Positions 9,179 to 17,090 of a stretch of DNA of 40,962 bases are shown here, piece by piece. Within the stretch, counting starts at the first letter, position 1; each line of letters starts with the position of its first letter. The translations under genes and the position numbers were made by a program. The stretch is from NCBI GenBank assembly GCA_029266615.1, contig JAQSWN010000163.1:1-40962 (forward strand), written 5' to 3'. The notes beneath the pieces are model-generated. The model was not told the origin of the DNA, did not search any database, and was given only the letters and a program-made list of their open reading frames with translations. The DNA is from Polyangiaceae bacterium. GTDB lineage: Bacteria > Myxococcota_A > Polyangia > Polyangiales > Polyangiaceae.

Positions 9179-10090
9179 TCAGAGCAGCGACTTCAAGTCG
9201 AGCATCTCTTCCACGTCGGGCATGAGCACGAGCTCAACGCGGCGGTTCTTCTTGCGGCCCTCCGGGGCGTCGTTGGAGGCGATTGGGTCCGTTTGCCCAT
9301 AGCCCGAGGCGCTCCACAGCTTGGGGTTCAGGTCGCCACCGCTATGCTCGGCGACGGGCGGCTCTTTGGCCGCGGACGGGCCGGGCTTGGCCTTCTCGGC
9401 CTTCGCGGCGACTTTCGTGGGCGTCGCCGGCTTCCTGGCGGGAGCTTTTTCGCTGTCCGGCGACGCTACCAAGAATACCAGAACCTGCCGCGCTCGCATG
9501 AGCGAGAGCCCCCAGTTGTCGTGGAAGGTGTCGGCCGCTCGCTTGAGCGGCTGATCATCGGTGTGCCCCGCGACTTGATACTGACGGTCACGGAGCGCCG
9601 CGTCGCTTCTCACCACCTCCGCGATCTGCAGCAAGATCTTGTTGCCCTCCGGGCTCAGGACGTCGCTCCCCGACGCGAACAGCACGTCCCCCGGGAGGGA
9701 GATGACCATGCGGTTGTTGCGGATCTTCACGTCCAGCCCAAGCTCGGTCAGCTTTTGCAGCTTCTTGCGCAGCGTCTCGAAGCGCTGCTTGATTCGCTCC
9801 AGCGTCTCGGCGCGCGCTTGGTATTCGGCGAGCGCGGCTCTCATCTGCGCCACGTCTTGGGAAAGCTTGTCCTTCTCGCTGCCTTCGCTGCTGAGCTTGA
9901 CGCCCATGGCCTCCAGCTGCCCGGATAGGTCTTTGACGTGGCCCTGCTCGGCCGCGAGCTGCTGCTCGAGCGCGCCGTGGTTCTTCTGCAGCTCGGCGTA
10001 TTTCGCGAGCTGAGCCTGCCACTCGTCCTCCGAGTGACCACACGCGAACGCGAGCAAGAGCGGCAAAACGACGGCGGTGCGAAATGACAA
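9179..10090 (-). CDS. OmpA/MotB-type peptidoglycan-binding lipoprotein
   Basis: A 303-residue envelope protein. A signal peptide with lipobox LLAFAC is followed by a long coiled coil (about residues 20-115, many Gln/Glu/Leu heptads), then an OmpA-like domain that in the family binds diaminopimelate in peptidoglycan (FASGSDVLSPEGNKIL, VAGHTDDQP, SNDAPEGRKKNRRVEL). A Lys/Ala/Pro-rich insert of about 45 residues interrupts the OmpA domain between the helix ARQVLVFLV and GYGQTDPIASND, which is unusual. The start is a TTG at 10090: GGAGGAG lies 5-7 bases upstream, while the ATG at 10126 lacks a site and gives a poorer signal peptide. Confidence 0.85.
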   Translation of the reverse strand: MSFRTAVVLPLLLAFACGHSEDEWQAQLAKYAELQKNHGALEQQLAAEQGHVKDLSGQLEAMGVKLSSEGSEKDKLSQDVAQMRAALAEYQARAETLERIKQRFETLRKKLQKLTELGLDVKIRNNRMVISLPGDVLFASGSDVLSPEGNKILLQIAEVVRSDAALRDRQYQVAGHTDDQPLKRAADTFHDNWGLSLMRARQVLVFLVASPDSEKAPARKPATPTKVAAKAEKAKPGPSAAKEPPVAEHSGGDLNPKLWSASGYGQTDPIASNDAPEGRKKNRRVELVLMPDVEEMLDLKSLL

Positions 10091-10095
10091 GGTAA

Positions 10096-10102
10096 CTCCT
10101 CC
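10096..10102 (-). promoter_or_regulatory. Strong Shine-Dalgarno site fixing a TTG start
   Basis: GGAGGAG on the minus strand, 5 bases before the TTG at 10090. It decides the start of the OmpA/MotB-type lipoprotein. Confidence 0.8.
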
Positions 10103-10157
10103 TGCGAGAGCCGGTAGAGCTATCACGAAACCCCTCGCCGCCCCCCCTCCCCGCGCG

Positions 10158-10910
10158 TTACTTACACTCTTTGAGGCCTTTGACGCTCGCGACGTCCCCC
10201 GTGCCGGCGACGATCTCTTCCACGGTCATCTGCTTCTTGAGCTTGGTCCAGCGACAGTTGCACACCGCGTCGGTACCGCCGGTGTTCTTGACGCACACTT
10301 CCAAGAACTCCTTCTTGGCGACCTCGGCCGGGTACTTCCCTTTGCAGTCGGTAACCATGGTTTTGCGCGCGGCGAGCCCACGCTCGTCCGCCAGGGCGCT
10401 CTCGTTGCCGAAGTCCGCGATGCTGAGCGTCTTACGCAGCGACGTCCAGGCGCACTCGCAGTAGCCGCTCTTGGACTTGTCCCCTTCCACGCACGCGTCC
10501 AGAAAGCTCGCCTTCACCTCGGACTCGGGCAACTTGCCTGCGCAAGCCTTCGACGTTTGACTCTGCAGCTCCGCCACGCGCGGGTCGCTGTCGGTGAGGG
10601 GTTTGGAGAAATCCGCGTCCTTGAAGATGACCTTGAACTGCTCGAAGCTGCACTCGCAAAACTCCTGCTGCCTGGTCTTCTGAACGCAGGACCCAATGAA
10701 CGACTGGCGCTGGTCCTCTACCGTCTCCACTTTGGGAGCCGGCTTTTCCGATGCGACCGGAGCAGGCGTGGGGGCCGGAGCTGGAGCGCTGTTAGCCGGC
10801 GCGGCCGCGGGCTCGGCGCTACCGCCGCAACCAAGCGATGCTAGCGTTGCTAGCGATACCAGCGAAAGAACGTTACCGAAGGCGAGACGGAACATGATGC
10901 GCGGCACCAT
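10158..10910 (-). CDS. Lipoprotein with three tandem C-x(9-10)-CxC-x(29-35)-C units
   Basis: A 250-residue exported protein of unknown function. The signal peptide ends in the lipobox SLGC (Cys28), followed by an Ala/Pro-rich linker to about residue 60. The rest is three homologous units of about 65 residues: Cys75/85/87/123, Cys140/151/153/189 and Cys206/217/219/249. Each begins with a motif like SFIGSC, has a C-[EN]-C pair in a helix (CECSFEQFK, CECAWTSLRK, CNCRWTKLKK) and ends in a conserved Cys. Two disulfides per unit is a likely reading; metal binding is possible. The ATG at 10910 follows GGATGG; the ATG at 10895 is an alternative. I know no family with this layout. Confidence 0.85.
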   Translation of the reverse strand: MVPRIMFRLAFGNVLSLVSLATLASLGCGGSAEPAAAPANSAPAPAPTPAPVASEKPAPKVETVEDQRQSFIGSCVQKTRQQEFCECSFEQFKVIFKDADFSKPLTDSDPRVAELQSQTSKACAGKLPESEVKASFLDACVEGDKSKSGYCECAWTSLRKTLSIADFGNESALADERGLAARKTMVTDCKGKYPAEVAKKEFLEVCVKNTGGTDAVCNCRWTKLKKQMTVEEIVAGTGDVASVKGLKECK

Positions 10911-10951
10911 AACACCATCCCCACGGCGGCCGCGAATTGCCGGTGAGCCTG

Positions 10952-11358
10952 CTATTTCAAGCGCAACGCGTCGAGCTGCAGCAGCCGACCGAAGGTGTCC
11001 GCCATTATCCAGATCTCGCGGATGCGCCCATCCTGCAGCGTCAAAATGTCGATGACCTGTACCGTAACGTCGCGCCCCCTTGCGGGTACCTGACCGAGCG
11101 GAGTCGAGAGCGAGTCTACGTGCCGGGCGTGAACCCGGAACGCCACCGCAACTGCGACAGTAACTCCGTGCGGCGCCCGGACCGCGTCGCGGCGAGCGCG
11201 CGGGCGCGAGCGACCATGTCATTGATGGTGCTCTCCGCGCCGTTCAGGCGCACCGGATCCGTGTAGAGCTCGAGGAACGCGGCGAGCCCCGCCTCGCCGG
11301 CCGGCGGCACCTCGTTCCACAGCGCCAGCAAACGTTCGATGAGGTTCGAAGGCGGCAT
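10952..11358 (-). pseudogene. SnoaL/NTF2-like (ester cyclase-type) protein with a frameshift
   Basis: The N-terminal half (ATG at 11358: MPPSNLIERLLALWNEV ... LELYTDPVRLNG) and the C-terminal half (VAVAFRVHARHVDS ... RIREIWIMADTFGRLLQL) together make one NTF2-like domain of the SnoaL/ester cyclase type, but they lie in frames that differ by one missing base. The shift falls at about 11140-11175. No homopolymer is at the site, so it looks like a genuine 1-base deletion rather than a typical sequencing error. Family members are small alpha+beta barrels acting on diverse substrates; no role can be given here. Confidence 0.65.
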
Positions 11359-11520
11359 GCGCCGGTTGCGCAAACATCATGCGACGAAGGGGCGAATGGA
11401 CGCGCGACGGCATCCGATATGAGTCGTGACTTGCCTCACCCTGCGGCGATTCTGCAAGTAAGCCGTCCGCCCACAGCGGGTGGTCTCCGGGGAATCGCGA
11501 GCGTCAGACGCGAGCTCGCC

Positions 11521-11536
11521 TGGCACCGTCCTTGCT
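11521..11536 (+). promoter_or_regulatory. Candidate sigma-54 (-24/-12) promoter for the response regulator
   Basis: TGGCACCGTCCTTGCT has the full TGGCAC and TTGCT boxes with 5 bases between them (GG-N10-GC). It lies 52 bases upstream of the TTG start at 11589 and would give a leader of about 40 bases containing the Shine-Dalgarno site. Confidence 0.6.
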
Positions 11537-11574
11537 GGAACACCCCTAGGTATGACGCGAATCCGCTCGCGCCC

Positions 11575-11583
11575 GGGAGGTGA
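11575..11583 (+). promoter_or_regulatory. Near-perfect Shine-Dalgarno site
   Basis: GGGAGGTGA is complementary to the 16S anti-Shine-Dalgarno end over 8 bases. It places translation start at the TTG at 11589 and excludes the GTG at 11580, which lies inside the site. Confidence 0.8.
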
Positions 11584-11588
11584 GTCCA

Positions 11589-12338
11589 TTGCGCACTAGG
11601 TCCAGCATTCCCCCCGCGTTCTCTCGTCCCCGCATCCTGGTGGTGGACGACGTGGACGCCAACTTGCTCGCGCTGGAGGTGCTTCTGGACGGCATGTCTT
11701 GCGAAGTGCACATGGCCCGCTCAGGCTTGGAGGCGCTGAGCCTACTGCTGCGCGAGACGTTCGCGGTCATGCTGCTCGACGTGCGCATGCCGGGCATGGA
11801 CGGCTACGAGGTGGCGCGCCATGCCCGAATGCACTCGAGCGGGCGCGATCTGCCCATCATCTTCATGACCGCAGAGTCTCCGACCGAAGAGCACCTGCGG
11901 CTGGGATACGACGCCGGAGCCGTGGACTTCTTGTTCAAGCCGGTGAGCCGCGAAATCCTGCGCGGCAAGGTGCGTGTCTTCGTCGAGCTGTACGAAAGTC
12001 GTCGTGCACTGGCCGAAACCAATCAGCGCCTGGAAGCCGCAAACACCAAGCTGCTAGAGCTCGTGGATGAGCAAGCAGCGGCGACCAGCGCGCTGCGGCA
12101 AGCAAACGACGAGCTGGGGACGGCGTTTCGCGGTCTGCGCGCGACGCAGCACGTAACGACCGCTCCTCCCGAAGAGCCCCTGTCAGTCGACGCCGCTCCC
12201 GAGTCGCGAGGTCCGCGCAACTCGGCGGCCCTGCTCGGGCCGGAGCCCGAGGCGCCGCGCAGCTCGGGCGTGCTCATGCGCCTGGATCCTACGCTGGATG
12301 CCAGCACTCGCGAGCGACGCACGCGCACGCTCGCCTAA
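11589..12338 (+). CDS. Response regulator with receiver domain and coiled-coil tail
   Basis: A 249-residue cytoplasmic response regulator. The receiver domain (about residues 13-132) has all key residues: Asp20/Asp21, phospho-acceptor Asp64 in LLDVRMPGMDG, Thr94 in FMTAE and Lys117 in FKPVS. After it comes a coiled coil (about 133-180, RRALAETNQRLEAANTKLLE), then a Ser/Pro/Arg-rich disordered tail. No DNA-binding, kinase or GGDEF output domain is present, so it likely signals by protein contact; the receiver plus coiled coil resembles the front of hybrid sensor kinases. The start is TTG, set by the strong ribosome site at 11575-11583. A -24/-12 element lies at 11521-11536. Confidence 0.9.
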   Translation: MRTRSSIPPAFSRPRILVVDDVDANLLALEVLLDGMSCEVHMARSGLEALSLLLRETFAVMLLDVRMPGMDGYEVARHARMHSSGRDLPIIFMTAESPTEEHLRLGYDAGAVDFLFKPVSREILRGKVRVFVELYESRRALAETNQRLEAANTKLLELVDEQAAATSALRQANDELGTAFRGLRATQHVTTAPPEEPLSVDAAPESRGPRNSAALLGPEPEAPRSSGVLMRLDPTLDASTRERRTRTLA

Positions 12339-12359
12339 GCGAAACGCGCTCTCCGTAAG

Positions 12360-12416
12360 CGGCGAGAGCCCCAGACCGAGCGAGACCGGGCGGCGAGAGC
12401 CCCAGACCGAGCGAGA
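12360..12416. repeat. 26-bp perfect direct repeat, 31-bp period
   Basis: A 26-base sequence beginning CGGCGAGAGCCCCAGACC occurs at 12360-12385 and again at 12391-12416, followed by a degraded third partial copy near 12417-12440. It lies in the gap between the response regulator and the URC operon, just upstream of the Urc1 start. Confidence 0.8.
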
Positions 12417-12522
12417 GCCCGAGCGCCCCGGACCGAGCCCTAAAGCGCAAATCCCGTCGAAAAGACGTAGGATTCACTTCTACCGCGAGCCGGATTACCC
12501 TGGCGGATCTGCGTTTTCGAAC

Positions 12523-13791
12523 ATGACCACTCCCAAGGCCAAGCCGAAGCGTCCCAAGGCCATCGTCCTCACCTCTCACCCCGGAGGGCACGGACCCAAG
12601 CCGGCGCCGGTGGTGTGGGGCGCCAAAGACGCGCTGGAGCGCGGGCCCCTGATCGGCACCGTCACGAATAAAGCGCAACGGAACGTCATCGGCACGCACG
12701 CAGGCTCCTACTCCGTGTACCGAGCCGTCGCCGTCGCCGCGGGCGCGCTGGATCCGCTACGCAAGCCCGATCTGACCAACACCTCCCCGACCCACGCCAT
12801 AGGTCCATTCACCCAGTGGTTCGACCCAACGAAGATAGTTTCGCTGGACCCATGGGGCGCCCTAGTCAGCGACGCGTTCAAGCCCTTCTTCGAGCAGGGG
12901 TACGACATTCGGCCGACCATCGCCATCACGCGCGCCCACATTCAAATGCCGGAGCTGGCGGATGCGGTGTCGGCCGGGCGCCTTCAAGTGGACGGCAAGA
13001 TCCTCAAGGAGGGCGGCGCCATCCGGGTCGTGAAGGCGGCGCTGGAGCCGGTCTGGTACCTGCCGGGCGTGGCCGCGCGCTTCGGCTGCTCGGAAGCGGA
13101 CTTGCGCCGCACGTTGTTCGAGCACACCGCCGGCATGTTCCCAGAGCTCGTAACGCGCAACGATCTGGAGGTGTTCCTGCCGCCGATTGGCGGCGCCACC
13201 GTGTACATGTTCGGCGACGTCGCGAGCATTCCGGATCCGAGCAAGCCGCTGGCCGTGCGCGTGCACGACGAGTGCAACGGCTCGGACGTGTTCGGTTCGG
13301 ATATTTGCACCTGCCGGCCCTACCTCACGCACGGCATCGAGGAGTGCGTGCGTATGGCCCAGGCGGGCGGCAGCGGCGTCATCGTCTACAACCGTAAGGA
13401 AGGGCGCGCTTTGGGGGAAGTGACGAAGTTCCTGGTGTACAACGCCCGCAAGCGTCAGGAGGGCGGCGACAGCGCCGCGCAATACTTCGCCCGCACGGAG
13501 TGCGTCGCAGGGGTGCAGGACATGCGCTTCCAAGAGCTCATGCCAGACACCTTGCATTGGCTCGGCATCAGCAAGATCGACCGCTTCGTTTCCATGAGCA
13601 ACATGAAGCACGACGCGGTCGTGCGTGCCGGCATTCAGATCACGGAGCGCGTCCCGATCCCGGACGAGCTCATACCGCCCGACGCTCGCGTCGAGATGGA
13701 CGCCAAGATGGCGGCCGGCTACTTCACGGAAGGCGCGGTGCCGGACGGTAACGAGCTCGCCAAGGCCAAGGGTCGCGGGCTGGATGCCTGA
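12523..13791 (+). CDS. urc1: GTP cyclohydrolase II-like protein, Urc1 type
   Basis: A 422-residue protein whose C-terminal part is a GTP cyclohydrolase II (RibA-like) domain. The zinc ligands are conserved as C-x10-C-x-C: Cys251, Cys262 and Cys264 in DECNGSDVFGSDICTC. The RibA motif QEGRGIGL is changed to KEGRALGE. An N-terminal extension of about 165 residues and the following genes identify it as the Urc1 form, used in uracil catabolism in yeasts and some bacteria, rather than riboflavin RibA. No ribA partners (ribB, ribD, ribE, ribH) are near. It heads a tight three-gene operon; its stop overlaps the next start by 8 bases. The frame is open to 12298; the ATG at 12523 is preferred. Confidence 0.85.
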   Translation: MTTPKAKPKRPKAIVLTSHPGGHGPKPAPVVWGAKDALERGPLIGTVTNKAQRNVIGTHAGSYSVYRAVAVAAGALDPLRKPDLTNTSPTHAIGPFTQWFDPTKIVSLDPWGALVSDAFKPFFEQGYDIRPTIAITRAHIQMPELADAVSAGRLQVDGKILKEGGAIRVVKAALEPVWYLPGVAARFGCSEADLRRTLFEHTAGMFPELVTRNDLEVFLPPIGGATVYMFGDVASIPDPSKPLAVRVHDECNGSDVFGSDICTCRPYLTHGIEECVRMAQAGGSGVIVYNRKEGRALGEVTKFLVYNARKRQEGGDSAAQYFARTECVAGVQDMRFQELMPDTLHWLGISKIDRFVSMSNMKHDAVVRAGIQITERVPIPDELIPPDARVEMDAKMAAGYFTEGAVPDGNELAKAKGRGLDA

Positions 13792-14986
13792 CACGGAAGA
13801 ATACGGATACCTCCAAACCACGGCCGCGATCCGCGCGCGGGCTCGTGAAATTCACGAAGCCGGCCGGCGTGGAGAGCTCGCGCATTTTCGAATCCACGAC
13901 GAGCGATTGGCGGAGGCCGCCGAGCGCGTCGTGCGGGTGACGCGCGCCGCTTACCCGGACGTCCGCGCGATTCCGTATCACGGCCGATACCGCCACTTCG
14001 ACGTCGGCGGAGTCGCGCGGCTGGCGCGGTTTTTACGCGGGGTTTCCGAGTTGAGCGCGGACGACCAGCTGCGCGCCAGCACCGAGCTCGTCATCACGAG
14101 CGTGCTGTTGGACGCGGGCGCCGGTCCCGCTTGGCGTTACACCGAGCCCGATGGCAGGAGCTACGCGCGCTCCGAAGGGCTCGCGGTCGCGAGCTATCAC
14201 CTCTTCATGTCGGGCTCGCTGGCGAGCGACCACGGCACCTCCGCGGACGCAGAAGGACTCGCGCGCCTCGACGCCGCTCACCTCGCTTCCGCCTTTCAAG
14301 TCACCGACGACAATCCGCTCACCGGCGTGAATGGACGGGCGAATCTGCTGCGCGAGCTGGGACGCGTCGTCTCGAGCACGCCTCGGTACTTCGACTCTGC
14401 TCGACCTCGGCTCGGGGATCTCGGCGTCTGGCTGAAGAGCTCCGCCCGCTCGGGTGAGCTACCGGCGAGCGCGGTGTTGGCGGCGGTGCTGGACGCGCTC
14501 GGTCCGATTTGGCCTGGTCGCGAGCGCGCTGGGGGGCGCCCGCTCGGCGACGTGTGGCGGCACAGCAGCTTCGGTTTGGTGCCGTTTCACAAGCTCTCGC
14601 AATGGCTCAGCTACTCGTTGTTGGAGCCGCTGGAGGCCGCGGGCGTGCGCATCGTGGCGATGGAGGAGCTGACCGGCTTGCCCGAGTACCGCAACGGCGG
14701 CTTGTTTCTCGACGCGGGCGTGCTGGAGCTGGTCGAGCCACGGCAAGCGGCGCTCGAGCACGAGGTGTCGTCGGACTTGGTCATCGAGTGGCGCGCCCTC
14801 ACGGTTGCCCTGTTGGACGACTTGGCGGCCGCGGTGCGGGAGCGGCTCGGCCTGACCGTGGAAGAGCTGCCGCTCGCCCGCGTGCTCGAAGGCGGAAGCT
14901 GGCGCGCCGGTCGCGCCATCGCCAAAGAGCTACGGGAAGACGGCGGACCGCCGCTGCGCATTCTCAGCGACGGAACCGTGTTCTGA
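13784..14986 (+). CDS. urc4: DUF1688 protein (Urc4/Urg3 family)
   Basis: A 400-residue protein of the DUF1688 family, called Urc4 in Lachancea kluyveri, where it is needed to use uracil as a nitrogen source; its reaction is not firmly established. Typical stretches are seen: IPYHGRYRHFDVGG, WRYTEPDGRSYARSEGLAVAS, TDDNPLTGVNGRANLL, SSFGLVPFHKLSQWLSYSLL and EELTGLPEYRNGGLFLD. There is no signal peptide or membrane segment, so it is cytoplasmic. It overlaps the urc1 end by 8 bases, and its own TGA overlaps an ATG of the next frame, so the operon is translationally coupled. Function is assigned from family and context. Confidence 0.85.
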   Translation: MPDTEEYGYLQTTAAIRARAREIHEAGRRGELAHFRIHDERLAEAAERVVRVTRAAYPDVRAIPYHGRYRHFDVGGVARLARFLRGVSELSADDQLRASTELVITSVLLDAGAGPAWRYTEPDGRSYARSEGLAVASYHLFMSGSLASDHGTSADAEGLARLDAAHLASAFQVTDDNPLTGVNGRANLLRELGRVVSSTPRYFDSARPRLGDLGVWLKSSARSGELPASAVLAAVLDALGPIWPGRERAGGRPLGDVWRHSSFGLVPFHKLSQWLSYSLLEPLEAAGVRIVAMEELTGLPEYRNGGLFLDAGVLELVEPRQAALEHEVSSDLVIEWRALTVALLDDLAAAVRERLGLTVEELPLARVLEGGSWRAGRAIAKELREDGGPPLRILSDGTVF

Positions 14987-15000
14987 TGTGCGGAGAGCCC

Positions 15001-15633
15001 ATGAGCCAAAAAGTTACTGTCATCGATCATCCGATGGTGCAGCACAAGCTCACCTTGCTGCGCCAGAAGGACCGCAGCACGAACTCGTTTCGCACGCTGC
15101 TGAGCGAAATCAGCATGCTGCTCGGCTACGAGGTGACGCGCGACTTGCCGCTCGTCTATCAAGAAATCGAAACGCCGCTGGCGACCATGCGCGCGCCGCT
15201 GATCGAGGGCAAGAAGGTCGTCTTGCTCAACATCCTGCGCGCCGGCACCGGCATGGTGGAAGGCATGCTACGCATCTTGCCCGCCGCGCGTATCGGCCAA
15301 ATCGGGCTCTATCGCGATCCGGAGACGCTCGGCGCGGTCGAGTACTATTTCAAGCTGCCGGGCGAGATGTCCGACCGCGACGTTATCATCGTCGATCCGA
15401 TGCTGGCCACCGGTAACAGTGCCGTCGCCGCCATCGAGCGGGTGAAGACGGCCGCGCCGCGCTCGATCAAGTTCGTGTGCCTGCTGGCGGCGCCGGAAGG
15501 GTTGAACAACCTCGCCGAGTCCCATCCTGACGTGCCCGTGTTCACGGCGTCGATAGATAGCCATTTGGACGAGCACGGCTACATCATCCCCGGGCTCGGC
15601 GACGCCGGAGACCGCTTGTTCGGCACGAAGTGA
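15001..15633 (+). CDS. upp: Uracil phosphoribosyltransferase
   Basis: A 210-residue type I phosphoribosyltransferase that makes UMP from uracil and PRPP. The PRPP loop is VIIVDPMLATGNSA (128-141). LNILRAGTGMVEGML (77-90) and the C-terminal uracil-binding GYIIPGLGDAGDR are intact. Length is normal for Upp. The start at 15001 has GGAGAG 4 bases upstream; an ATG at 14986, overlapping the urc4 stop, would add 5 residues. In the URC pathway uracil phosphoribosyltransferase (Urc6) is thought to activate uracil before ring opening, so here it likely serves catabolism as well as salvage. Confidence 0.95.
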   Translation: MSQKVTVIDHPMVQHKLTLLRQKDRSTNSFRTLLSEISMLLGYEVTRDLPLVYQEIETPLATMRAPLIEGKKVVLLNILRAGTGMVEGMLRILPAARIGQIGLYRDPETLGAVEYYFKLPGEMSDRDVIIVDPMLATGNSAVAAIERVKTAAPRSIKFVCLLAAPEGLNNLAESHPDVPVFTASIDSHLDEHGYIIPGLGDAGDRLFGTK

Positions 15634-15668
15634 CGCGTAGATCCGGTAGGGCTGCAACGGAGCCATGA

Positions 15669-15686
15669 AGACGCGGGTGCGCGTCT
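15669..15686 (+). terminator. Short GC hairpin after the URC operon
   Basis: AGACGCG, loop GGTG, CGCGTCT: a perfect 7-bp stem 35 bases after the upp stop. There is no T-tract, so it is a weak terminator candidate. Confidence 0.3.
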
Positions 15687-15747
15687 AGGCGAGCGGCGAC
15701 CACAAAGTTCGATCATCGCCGCGACCAGCCGACACGAGGGCGCTGAG

Positions 15748-17088
15748 ATGCGTCCCACTCGAGCAACTTGGGTACTGCTGACGGCCGGCGCCGTCATGGC
15801 TTGTTCGTCGGAGGCCCCGCTCCAGAGCGGCAATCCGTTTCCGACCCCCAGCGGCGGCAGCGCCAGTGGTAGCTCGGCCACACCGAGCATCGTTCCGGGC
15901 GCGGGCGCGGGCGGCGGCGGGGCGAGCGCCGGAGCTGGCTCGCTTGCGGGCGCGGCTGGCTCGCTGGGCGGTGACGCCTCCCTCGGCGGCGGCGGTGGGA
16001 GCGTAAGCGGCGCGGGCGGCGCGCTTGGCGGAGGAGGAGGTGGTGGGGGGGGCAACGCCGGAAGCGGCGCCGGTCCTCACTCCATGCCTCCCATCCCCGA
16101 CCCGCGCGGCATCTATGGCCACCCCGATCCGAACACCGTCTATCCGACTCGTGAAGGCTTCACCCCCTGGCTGATTGAAGAGTTCAACAGCCCCATCGAC
16201 CTGGACCAAGATCCCATTTGGACTTGGAGCGACACCGCACTGGGTGACGGCGCGGCGCGCATGGTGAAAGACGCCATCTCGTTTTCGGACGGCAAGATGG
16301 TCATCACCGTGAGCGAGGGGCAGCAGCCCGGCGGCTACTCGCACTCCGCGGCGGACAACGTGGGCAACCGCGCTTTGAAGAGCGGCGAGCTCCGCACGAT
16401 CTACAACAATTTCCGCTATGGTCGTTACGAAGTGCGCATGAAGGCGCCCGGCTCTGCCTCCAACTACATCTTCACGATGTTCGCGTACCGCACCCCCGCG
16501 TACCTCAACTGGCGCGAGATCGACATCGAAGTGCAGGCGTCGCCAACGACGTCGTTCATCTCCAACCTCATCACGGCCCCGCCGGGGACGCGCCTATGGA
16601 ACGCGAGCATCGAAGAAGCCGCGCGCCAGTACCCGTTCGGCGGGGACGCAGCCGCGCAAGCCATTCCCACCGGCTTCGATACGCAGGCCGAGTACCACAC
16701 GTATGCATTCGAGTGGCTGCCCACGACGATCAAGTGGTTCATCGATGACAAGCTCGTTCGGGTGAAGAAGGCTGGCGAAGGCCAGAATAAGCTTCCCATC
16801 CCCGAGCTTTCGACCAAGATCATCATGAACTTGTGGATCTTCCCGACGGCGGACCTGGGCGGCGGCGATCCGGCTCTCAACGTCTATCCGTTCGCAGGTC
16901 AATACGATTGGTTCCGCTTCTACAAGTGGAACCAAGACACCATGTACCCGTGCGCCAACACTCCCGCGTGCGTGAGCGCTGACGACCTGAAGCTGTCCAA
17001 GAACAACCCCAGCGATCCGCTGCCCGACATTCGCCCTGAGCTTTGCACCAGTATGACGGGCATGCTGGACGTCGCATGCGGGCCGTGA
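15748..17088 (+). CDS. Secreted GH16-family glycoside hydrolase, lipoprotein
   Basis: A 446-residue exported enzyme. The signal peptide ends in the lipobox-like VMAC (Cys19). A Gly/Ala/Ser-rich linker covers about residues 30-110, then a glycoside hydrolase family 16 beta-jelly-roll catalytic domain (about 135-400). The GH16 signature E-x-D-x-E is present as EIDIE with nucleophile Glu257, Asp259 and acid/base Glu261; YGRYEVRMKAP and YHTYAFEWLPTTIKWFIDD are typical flanking strands. It should cleave beta-1,3/1,4-type glucans or related polysaccharides at the cell surface; the exact substrate is not deducible. A small Cys-containing C-terminal tail (Cys at CANTPAC and near the end) probably forms disulfides. 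Confidence 0.9.
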   Translation: MRPTRATWVLLTAGAVMACSSEAPLQSGNPFPTPSGGSASGSSATPSIVPGAGAGGGGASAGAGSLAGAAGSLGGDASLGGGGGSVSGAGGALGGGGGGGGGNAGSGAGPHSMPPIPDPRGIYGHPDPNTVYPTREGFTPWLIEEFNSPIDLDQDPIWTWSDTALGDGAARMVKDAISFSDGKMVITVSEGQQPGGYSHSAADNVGNRALKSGELRTIYNNFRYGRYEVRMKAPGSASNYIFTMFAYRTPAYLNWREIDIEVQASPTTSFISNLITAPPGTRLWNASIEEAARQYPFGGDAAAQAIPTGFDTQAEYHTYAFEWLPTTIKWFIDDKLVRVKKAGEGQNKLPIPELSTKIIMNLWIFPTADLGGGDPALNVYPFAGQYDWFRFYKWNQDTMYPCANTPACVSADDLKLSKNNPSDPLPDIRPELCTSMTGMLDVACGP

Positions 17089-17090
17089 AT

